Made by a program: the position numbers and the translations under genes | From: Dactylonectria macrodidyma | Taxonomy: Eukaryota; Ascomycota; Sordariomycetes; Hypocreales; Nectriaceae | Reading direction: 5' to 3' | DNA length: 64,000 nt | NCBI GenBank assembly: GCA_020744425.1 | Contig: JAGMUV010000006.1 | Location: 682,001 to 746,000, forward strand | The notes under the pieces: model-generated | Told to the model about the DNA's origin: nothing | What the model saw: the letters and a program-made list of their open reading frames with translations, nothing else | The model's database searches: none | Part shown: positions 56,676 through 64,000 of the stretch, piece after piece | Layout: the number at the start of each line of letters is the position of its first letter | How positions within the stretch are numbered: position 1 is the stretch's first letter

Positions 56676-57740
56676 TTAGCTGACATCCTCCTCTTCCAGG
56701 TCTCCTCCCAACACCAAACACCTTACTTCGATGCTCTCCCTGAGCCGACCCTCCGAGACCTGTGCCATCGCACCCTCTCCATCCCCGCCTGGATTCGTCT
56801 CAACCATCTCAAAGGAGGCGTGGGCGCACCGGCGTTGGCGGCCGTGCGAGTCCCGCACCGAGTCGAAGCACTGAATCAGCCATACGTCCGTCGCCTCCAT
56901 GGCACTCAAGTACCAGAAGCGATGGTCGGTCATGCCCCGGTACTTGCAATGATACGTTTCGCCGTCTCGCTGCGGGTAGATGTGGTCGACACTGACGAGA
57001 TCCTCCTCTGGCACCGAGGGAGACTCGGCGAGGCACAGGGGGTGGTCGGTGATGGGTCCTCGGAGCGGCCGCCAGACGTTGACGATGCGCAGCCGCAGCT
57101 TGCCCTGCTCGATGGCTTCGGCCTGCTCCGCTGGGAGAAACTGCCGGGCGCGCAGGATGGCTGCCCTCGCGCTCTGGTCGACGTGGACCTTCTTCACAGG
57201 GCGGTTCATCTTTGCGACTGCAGAGGCCCGGCGGATGGTGCTGTCAAAGATGTACACACTCTCGGCACCCTGAACATGGGCCATGGCCAGGGTTTCCGCT
57301 TCTTTAACGTAGGCAGCGCGAACTTGATCATCGTTGGAAATATCGACTCCGGGAGGGCAAGGCTGCGAGTCAAGGAGGGCAAAGGACTCGACGTCTAGGC
57401 TGAAGGGCTCGCGATGCGGGTGCCCACGCACATCCCGGATCAGCACTGGATGGCTGGAGCAGGGATAGTTCTTGAAGCCGACGCCGTTGGGCTCGGTGAC
57501 GGTGAAAGATGGCTTCTCGTTGTTGGGGGGCGGTGAGAAGAAGTGCAAGGGGCGGATGACATCGCCTCCCTGGAGGAGGGCATCATGGTCTTGACGGCTT
57601 TGATCAAGGGACTCTGCAGGCTCGACCGCATCTGCAAGTCCAGGGAGTGAAGCTGAGACTGGATCTGGGCCACAACACCCTCCACCCCTTTGGGGGCTGT
57701 GGTAATGCGTTCCTTGTTTGGCTGAGGATTGCTCCGACAT
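56676..57740 (-). CDS. AsaB/CmcJ/NvfI-like non-haem oxygenase or hydroxylase
   Basis: A single exon of 354 residues starts MSEQSSAKQ at the ATG at 57738-57740; the upstream in-frame extension has no ATG. A Gly/Pro-rich start is followed by IRPLHFFSPPP, common in this family of fungal tailoring enzymes. VYIFDSTIRR, KVHVDQSA (His186, Asp188, an HxD pair), NVWRPLRGPITDHPL, GETYHCKYR and TDHRFWYLSAMEATDVWLIQCFDS (His273) match the family motifs. The HxD plus distal His would be the Fe(II) ligands. Members hydroxylate or desaturate secondary metabolites. A TATA box lies at 57898-57904. The reaction and substrate are not readable. Confidence 0.85.
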   Translation of the reverse strand: MSEQSSAKQGTHYHSPQRGGGCCGPDPVSASLPGLADAVEPAESLDQSRQDHDALLQGGDVIRPLHFFSPPPNNEKPSFTVTEPNGVGFKNYPCSSHPVLIRDVRGHPHREPFSLDVESFALLDSQPCPPGVDISNDDQVRAAYVKEAETLAMAHVQGAESVYIFDSTIRRASAVAKMNRPVKKVHVDQSARAAILRARQFLPAEQAEAIEQGKLRLRIVNVWRPLRGPITDHPLCLAESPSVPEEDLVSVDHIYPQRDGETYHCKYRGMTDHRFWYLSAMEATDVWLIQCFDSVRDSHGRQRRCAHASFEMVETNPGGDGEGAMAQVSEGRLRESIEVRCLVLGGDLEEEDVS

Positions 57741-57897
57741 GTCGCGGGGGCGTTCAGAAGTGCTTTGAGGCTGCAGGTTGGTTTTCGTCCCTTGTCCGCT
57801 TTGCGAAACACGACTCGGAAAGATTGAAACGACTGGGAAGCTGACTGGACGATTGATCAACTGACTAAAAGATGAGACTGATGAAATAGCAGGGTTG

Positions 57898-57904
57898 CTT
57901 TATA
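57898..57904 (-). promoter_or_regulatory. TATA box for the AsaB-like oxygenase
   Basis: The minus strand reads GTCTATAAAGCAACC about 160 bp upstream of the ATG at 57740. Confidence 0.5.
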
Positions 57905-58283
57905 GACAGACTGATCGTGTTGGTAGATCTTCTCTTGTGGCTTGAGCTAGATGCATTTCTACAGGTTATGGAGTCGTATTTATCGACGCTCATCCTCGAT
58001 GACAGTCAGGCCTACGCCTTCTCTGACTCCAAGTTTCGATACACAAGTACGATAGTTGCCCTGAGTCAAGAATCCTTCCAAGCCTCGATCTGTGTTATCT
58101 TCTGTCGGCGTCTGCGTATCCCGGGCTGCCTCCTCGGCGTTGCCTTGCGGGCGAATGCCGAATCGCGCCTGGCACAAGAGCGTCAGGCACGATGCGGCTC
58201 GCACGTTTTGTGCCGCCCGTTGGCGATTTGTGCTGCGGTTGCAACTGTAGATATCCCTCTGCCGGGGCGTCGGTGTCGCTCTT

Positions 58284-58420
58284 TGTAGGCCAGCGTGTGT
58301 AGCTTCATGTCAGTGTGTGTGGCTTCATGTCAGTACCTATATGTGGCTTCATGTCGTCAGTGTAGCTCCGTGTTAGTTAGTGTAGCTTCGTGTAGGTCGG
58401 CGTAGCTCGGTGTAGGCCAG
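58284..58420. repeat. Degenerate minisatellite, TGTAGCTTCATGTCAG-like unit
   Basis: Seven or so imperfect copies of a 16-22-bp unit, drifting from GTGTAGCTTCATGTCAGT through TGTAGCTTCGTGTAGG to CGTAGCTCGGTGTAGG. Copies shorten toward the right. Confidence 0.8.
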
Positions 58421-59775
58421 CAGCAAGTACCCAGGAGGCAATAATAGCCGATGTAGAGTCGCATGATATTGCATCGGCGTTGCCTCGTGATTGGAGTCTA
58501 CGTGCCATGATGGGACCCATGAGAAGCTGCTTTTTCGTCCTCCCTTCCATCTCCATCGCCGCGAGGCCATGCTGTCACCCGTCTCACTGGCGGCCGCAGC
58601 AAAGATAGACTGCTACTCGTGTTCCGGGCTCCGGCCATGCCATTGAAGTGTACGAGAGGCATCGGGCACATTGTCAGCGTGCAGAAGTCGTGGAACAGCG
58701 ATGAGGTAATATTCTGCCTTATGTGTGCGCCACGACCAGGCACTTGTGCGTGGTTTCGGACTTCATAATACCCATGCCAGCTGGTTGCTGCAATTCACTC
58801 CGCCTCGAACACAAGAGGCACATGTGATAGACGTCCGGATGGATTATTGAATGCCTGCTTACCTCTGGGCAGCCAGTTGTATGGAGCCCATCTCAGACAA
58901 CTCGGGAACCTTTGGAGTTTTCACTTGTCCATGTGATATCCCATCTGGACAAGGAAGTCCTCGGGACATGCAAGCCTCCGCCATAGGTACCTACCTTACC
59001 TCTCAGAACCTCCCAGTCCCTCCTTCCCCTCGGGCTGCCTCCTATAGCCATCTGTCATCTCGGCTGACTTGAGCCATTCCACCTGCCCTGCTGTCTAGTT
59101 CCGTGAATATCTGACCTCCTCACCTGCTTACCGTAGGTAGTTACGTAGTAAATGGCAGGTATGATCTGGAGTCTAGCAATCGTGAGGGACAGCCTGGGCA
59201 GCTCCTCCTCAATGATGGCATCATCAGACAGACTGCGTTCACTGCACAAGTCAGTCCGAATCACCAAGCCCATGGTCAAGGCGTAGTTGTTTTTATCCCT
59301 CTTTCACATCATCCCGCGGCCTATTTGACCCTGCTTTCTTCGCGCCGTGTCTGTCTCGTCCTTTTCTCTTTCTCCATCTAGTCCTCTCTCTATTATCGCT
59401 AGTTTTCGCTCAGTTTTGACTTGGGACGCTCGCTCCCACACGTTTTCCTCTAGCCATCTATTCGACCGTTGCCACACAGCAACGCTCACACCTTTACTTC
59501 CCCCACGATCTGTGTACGTCTCATGACGGCCACTCAACAACCCCGTTTGCCTTGTCTTCTCCTTTGGGCGTCAACCCAGACCCTCTTCTTCCTAACTGCC
59601 CAGTAGGCGCTCCTCCGATGCAATCCGAGACCATGCGTGTGTCGGAAATGACGACACCTTCGGGCACCAACGTCGGGATGGACTCGACCGTTGAGGTTTC
59701 TGATACCACAAAGGCTTTGCTCTTGGTCTGTTTCTTGCCACCTTGACCTTTAGTCTTGATTCTTTGCTAACAACC

Positions 59776-62159
59776 ATGGAGGCCGCTGGAGCTGCAATGG
59801 GCGTGACTGGGCTGATCCTCCAGCTTGCAGAGCGTGTTGAGTCGCTCCGCGCCTTTTGTAAGTCCTTTAAAGATGCTCCCCACGACGTTTCCGAGATGGG
59901 CCAGCGACTCGCTGAGCTTCGCGCACTGCTTAACGAGAGAGCCAAAACGCAGCCCATGCCAAGCCCGGCTCTCAAGGCCGTCCTGCAACGATGCGATCGC
60001 CAAATCAAACCTCTCGAGGCTCTGGTTGCAAAGCTTGAGCCAGGCTTCAAGTCGCGTCACAAGAGCGTCCGGGCCTGGACTAGATTCGCCACCACCCAGA
60101 ACGCCGCACACGTGAAAAGCCTCCGAGATGAGCTGGCTGATGCCAAGCTTGATCTCATCATCGCAAACCTGAACATGTCTGGGTAGGCCAGTATCATTTG
60201 TCCACTCATAGCTTCGTGTAGCTCACTAGTCCTAGGGCTGCCAACCCAGACTCCTATCCGACCATACAGAACACCTTGGATAGTCTCGACTTCACTCGAG
60301 GACATACGACCTCCACCCCATTTTCCCCTTCATCTGTGCCTGAAGATCACTTATCCCAGATTAATGATCACCTCACCGAGATCAACACCCAGGTGACCGA
60401 CCTCCGAAACAGCTTTCCGGATTGGGCTGAAGGCCTGCAACTGCCCGTGGTCAAGAATGGCGTCAACATGCTCGTCAGGCAGGCCTTCCAGGAAGCTCTT
60501 GGGTCTAAGGAACTGAAGCAGGTGATGCACGGGATGCTGTTGTCCGCTATGGAGCCCAAAGAGGAGGGCTCTCTTGATGCTATGCCAGATGAGAAAGAGC
60601 GGCTGCCAATCAAGACGAACGAGCTAGTATGCAACTACTCTCGATCACCCCTCTCCAAAACCTGCGAGAAGGAGTATTCTTCGAAATGGACCAGCTTCTT
60701 TTGTACCGTATACTACCGTTCGCGAATCGTCCGGTCTGGTGTTGATGGCGAAGATTACCGCCAGTGCCCGCAGAGAGAGCTCGAGTCATCCTGGATTGTT
60801 GTGCCATCCAGGTGGCTGCTCCGTACGGCATACTCGTTTCAAGTTGTCAAGTCCACCCGAGGCTGGAATCAGAACATACAGTCCTTCTCTGTTGTTCCAG
60901 ACGACGCCCCCATCTTCGAGTACGCCATCAGCGGTAATGTTGACGGCCTTCGAAACCTCTTGGTCTCCAAGGCTGCGAGCCCCAACGACTGCGATTCTCA
61001 GGGGTACACGGCGCTGCATCGCGCTGCGGCTCTTCGACATACCGACTTCTGTCGTCTGCTCATCGACAATGGCGCCAATGTAAATGCGGCGGGCTTTGTT
61101 TCTGGCCAGACTGCCCTCCATCACCTACCAGTCAATCGGTCTCGAACTCGGGCTGACAAGCTGTATGACACACTCTCTCTCTTGGTGAACTCTGGATCGG
61201 ATCTAGACATCCAAGACACGCGTCGACAGACTGCGTACGACGCTTTCGAGGCTTTCTTCAACTGGCCCGGCCGCATCACACTCCGCCAAGTCATGGCAGA
61301 TTGTCTTTCGTGGCTCCAAGGAAACGCCTGGGAGAAAGATGTCCAACAGAAAGCGCGCACTCAAGTCATCGGGAAATTGTACAATGGCATGGACATCGAC
61401 TCTGCCGTCGAAAGCCTCGATGCCTGTCTCAAGCCCGATTCCAACCCCGAGACTGCCTTGTCGGCGTGCCCGCGCAGCATTACCTCGCGCTGGAACGCCC
61501 TCCATGTCATGAACCATTTCCGCGTTGAGCCTATTTGGCAACCCTGGTCGAAGACTACTATTTTTCAACAGAAAGGTATCTGGAGTCAGGCTGCAGCTCG
61601 GGCTATCAAGTTGGGTGTTGACCCACACGCGTTGGACTTGGAAGGCTGCACGCCCACCATGCTGGCGCTTCGCAGTCTCTTCACATTCCACGTTTGGCAG
61701 AAGGCTCTTTTCACATTGGGCTACGACTTGGATGAGTTTGTCGCCAAAGAACTTGCAGGTTGCGAGTCCCTCCGTCGGGAAGGCTGGACTCCCGATGCAC
61801 TGTGTTACCTCCTGGGCGCGCCAACTGAGGACCTATACCTCCGTGGAGACGCCTGGCGCGAGGTTTCAGAGTTCATCTTCTTCCAAGACTCCGGCGGCGC
61901 TGATGGTCTCTACATCCGGAGCTGCTGGTTCCAGCTGCTCGACGTCCTCAAGCACAAGCGGCTGCTCCCTCCTGGCTGGAGAACTCTGGCCCTGCCCCGA
62001 AAGTTCTGTCAACATCGGGAGGTCATGTACTGGAACAAGGACCGGGGAGTGCTCGTTCAGGAGAGACCGATGGGCGGAGCGACCATTCAACTCCCTGATC
62101 TTCCAGGCAAAGACTTGATTCTGGAGCTAGGCCAGCTCGGCGTTGTCTGGTATGAGTAA
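59776..62159 (+). CDS. SesA-like N-terminal domain plus ankyrin repeats (NLR-like, no NTPase)
   Basis: Exons 59776-60182 and 60236-62159 (53-bp intron) encode 776 residues. The first 60 residues (GVTGLILQLAERVESLRAFC, then FKDAPHDVSEMGQRLAELR) match the fungal N-terminal domain seen at the front of STAND/NLR proteins and SesA-type allorecognition proteins: a hydrophobic helix followed by an amphipathic helix ending in aligned Leu and Arg. Residues about 358-430 hold ankyrin repeats (DAPIFEYAISGNVDGLRNLL; GYTALHRAAALRHTDFCRLL; GANVNAAG). No Walker A or NB-ARC/NACHT motif was found between them. The C-terminal third is unassigned. A role in self/non-self recognition or cell death is inference from architecture. 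Confidence 0.85.
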
Positions 62160-62913
62160 TGGTTGTTGTTGTTTCTCCTTTGTCCTTGTTGAGAAGTCGT
62201 ACCATGATGAGTTGAGTGGCGCTTCCTCTTTTTTCTTCAGTTTCGGATGGCCGTCTGTTAATGCAGGGTGGCTGAAGCTGCCCGGCAAAGGCCCCCTTTC
62301 TGTCCTACAAGACGATTACTGCATGTTTATAGTTCTTTTTCCTTTGCGAGTTTAGTTTGTCAAATAAGGATTTGCATTCTCCTATCTATTCGTAACAGCG
62401 GGTTGTATCCCGTCGTATTCTGTTCTCGAGGACGCTAGAAGTCCCATAACTTACTTGCCGTCGAATAATCCCGTCCATATCTTCGCCTTTCCATCTCTTG
62501 ATATCAAGGGTTCGCCCCTTATCTCAGTCCCGAATACACCAAAAAGCAGGGCAGGTACACATTAGACTCCCAGAACTAACAAATAAAGCATACAGAACCC
62601 AAAACTCCGAAACCCCGGACAATTTCATTCAAGTCCCCCTGTAAAGCAATAGCCAAGTGGCGTGGTGCGTGCGGGTAAGATCACACGCAGCAAGGTGATG
62701 ACTCAAGAAAAACGGCAACAGCGACGCCACAACTGTGGTGAAGTCGATGAAGCAACAATAAATTGGGCAGAATAGCCCGTTTTGATGATGACAGTTGTGA
62801 TGAGTTTTGACAAAGAAAACGTGTATATAGTGGCAATTAGCCTTTTAAAGCCAATGAGGTTGATGGTCGAGGTGAGTGCGCCTTGAGAGGTCTCTGTAGT
62901 CGAATGTAAATCA
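62160..62913. other. Convergent 3' region
   Basis: About 750 bp between convergent genes, with T-rich and A-rich stretches. No gene is seen. Confidence 0.5.
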
Positions 62914-64000
62914 TCATCGTATTTGTCCAAAATCCATCTCGTTGGGGATTGTCGTCAGCCCAGTCATGGCTGATCCGGTATCAGATCCGGCTCGTTGAAG
63001 GCCCTGGAAGTCACCAACTGTTCTCATGGACGGTTGACCCTGAAGCTGAAAACTGCCCTGCCTTTGCTGTGGTTGGCGCATGTTGTACATCCCATTTATC
63101 GGATGAGATGTTGGCATCGCTGCTGTATTCATCGATTGGTTGTGCATGCCTTGCGATGGCATGTTGGTTATTTGAGGTTGGCACATTGGATCATGCCCCT
63201 GGCTTCCTTGTTGTGAGAGATGCTGGTTCTGCAATCCATTCATCGGGTTTGGCGGTCCAGAATTACCCATGGGGCTCATCACCATGTCGGACATTGGGGT
63301 GCAAGCAAAACCGTTCATGTTATGGGGATACTCCATCCCAGGTGACATGACGCCAGGCGAGCTGACAAAATTTCCGTTCATGTCGCCAGCTTGGGGTGCG
63401 ACAGGAGGTGTGCCATTTGAGGGATTTGAGTTTGCCGACTCGGGTGTCCCGCCTGCCATATCCATCGAGTACTTCTTCTCGTAATCATCGACAGAATACT
63501 TCTGAGAATACTCAGGCTCCATCGACATCTGCATTTGTGGCGGCGGTTGAGCCATACCAGCATTGCCAAAGCCATCAAAGATGTCAATGTTGGCCAGGTT
63601 GGAGTTTTCAGGGGCATTCTGAAGCATTGGATTGGCAAGACGGGGGAGGACCTCGGTGACCTTGGTCAGGAGTAGGGGCAGGAATCGGTAGTCACCATTT
63701 CGAGTAACAGCAACGATGCTGAGGATCTGATTGAGATGTTCACGGGGTCCAACAGCGAATGGATCGCGGGATGGGGGCTGGATGGCCAGAAGGTCCGTCA
63801 TAGCGAAGCAAGTCTCGATTAATTTCTCGATCTGCTTACAATTAGTAAATTGGCTCCAATAATGACCAAGGTTGCAACGTACCAAACCAGAGTTCAGAAG
63901 CTCCATGCCTTGACTGGGAAACTGTGAAGCCATGTTCATCAGGAGTTCCCGAGTCATATCCATGGGATACTGGAAAGAAATGGAATCGTCGCCATTTCCA
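62914..64000 (-). CDS. C-terminal part of a probable fungal transcription factor, truncated at the right edge
   Basis: Read on the minus strand, an open frame runs from the window edge to the stop at 62914-62916. The intron at 63832-63882 (51 bp; GTACGT, branch TACTAAT, CAG) lies in NSGL|IEKLIETCF. The N-terminal part has MASQFPSQGMELLNSGL, IEKLIETCFAMTDLLAIQP and DPFAVGPREHLNQIL. These resemble the stretch after the regulatory domain of Zn2Cys6 activators of the FarA/FarB/CTF1 type, from family memory only. IDIFDGFGNAGM is followed by a Met/Gln/Asn/Pro-rich tail without structure, as in an activation domain. The DNA-binding end is outside the window, so the class is tentative. Confidence 0.7.
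   Translation of the reverse strand, partial: GNGDDSISFQYPMDMTRELLMNMASQFPSQGMELLNSGLVRCNLGHYWSQFTNCKQIEKLIETCFAMTDLLAIQPPSRDPFAVGPREHLNQILSIVAVTRNGDYRFLPLLLTKVTEVLPRLANPMLQNAPENSNLANIDIFDGFGNAGMAQPPPQMQMSMEPEYSQKYSVDDYEKKYSMDMAGGTPESANSNPSNGTPPVAPQAGDMNGNFVSSPGVMSPGMEYPHNMNGFACTPMSDMVMSPMGNSGPPNPMNGLQNQHLSQQGSQGHDPMCQPQITNMPSQGMHNQSMNTAAMPTSHPINGMYNMRQPQQRQGSFQLQGQPSMRTVGDFQGLQRAGSDTGSAMTGLTTIPNEMDFGQIR

Larger units (their letters stand above)
57741..59775. other. Intergenic region with a degenerate minisatellite
   Basis: About 2 kb with a GTAGCTTCATGTCAGT-like minisatellite (58284-58420) and a C/T-rich leader before the SesA-like gene (about 59300-59775). Short upstream open frames (for example ATG at 59523) lie in the leader. 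No gene is seen. Confidence 0.5.

Noticed and set aside
1..64000. tRNA, rRNA or CRISPR-like features
   Set aside because: I looked for B-box-like GTTCGANTC and cloverleaf pairing and found no convincing tRNA; no direct-repeat/spacer arrays exist.

Overview
The window looks like a filamentous ascomycete (Pezizomycotina) chromosome, most likely a Sordariomycete. The reasons are short GT-AG introns (mostly 46-80 bp) with CTAAC/CTGAC-like branch sites, compact intron-poor genes, and typical fungal families: Zn2Cys6 regulators, a CFEM protein, phospholipase B, DAL5-like and DHA2 transporters, an AsaB/CmcJ-like oxygenase and a SesA-like/ankyrin protein. The species assignment is inference. I see no rRNA, convincing tRNA, CRISPR array or intact transposon.

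Layout. The left edge (1-95, minus) holds only the first 31 codons of a Zn2Cys6 regulator. About 6.5 kb without a gene follows, then a GPI-type 5'-nucleotidase (6592-8475, +). Next come a possible tiny membrane protein (8611-8790, -), an anion:cation symporter-type MFS permease (9308-11031, -), an HX4D acyltransferase (13851-15280, -) divergent from a mitochondrial-type NAD(H) kinase (16351-17757, +), and a GPI-type phospholipase B (20636-22889, +). From 23.0 to 26.1 kb lies a rearranged block: a duplicated fragment of a membrane-protein gene, a small secreted protein, an AT-rich patch and the intact parent gene (24712-26069, -). Then follow a Gfo/Idh/MocA oxidoreductase (27055-28215, -) with decayed copies of its 3' end, a FAX/GST-like protein (29407-30251, +), about 4.7 kb without a gene, a CFEM-GPI protein (34939-35635, +), a lipid-droplet hydrolase-like protein (37087-38175, -), a vacuolar M28 protease (39090-42473, -) and the splicing factor BBP/SF1 (43642-45676, -).

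From 46.2 to 57.7 kb there is an accessory-looking group: an ACS-type MFS permease, a TOXA-like 14-TM efflux pump and an MDR dehydrogenase, all on the minus strand, then a class 3 lipase (+) and an AsaB/CmcJ-like oxygenase (-). Last come a SesA-like/ankyrin protein (59776-62159, +) and the C-terminal part of a probable transcription factor running off the right edge (62914-64000, -).

How the genes work together: most are independent housekeeping or surface genes. Three encode GPI-anchored surface proteins (5'-nucleotidase, phospholipase B, CFEM) suited to phosphate, lipid and iron acquisition at the wall. The 46-58 kb group could be a small metabolite or export cluster without a backbone enzyme. 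The SesA-like/ankyrin protein has the ends of an allorecognition/NLR-type receptor without a visible nucleotide-binding domain. Exon boundaries were read by hand from splice consensus plus frame and family continuity. For almost every gene the exon lengths add up to a clean open frame.
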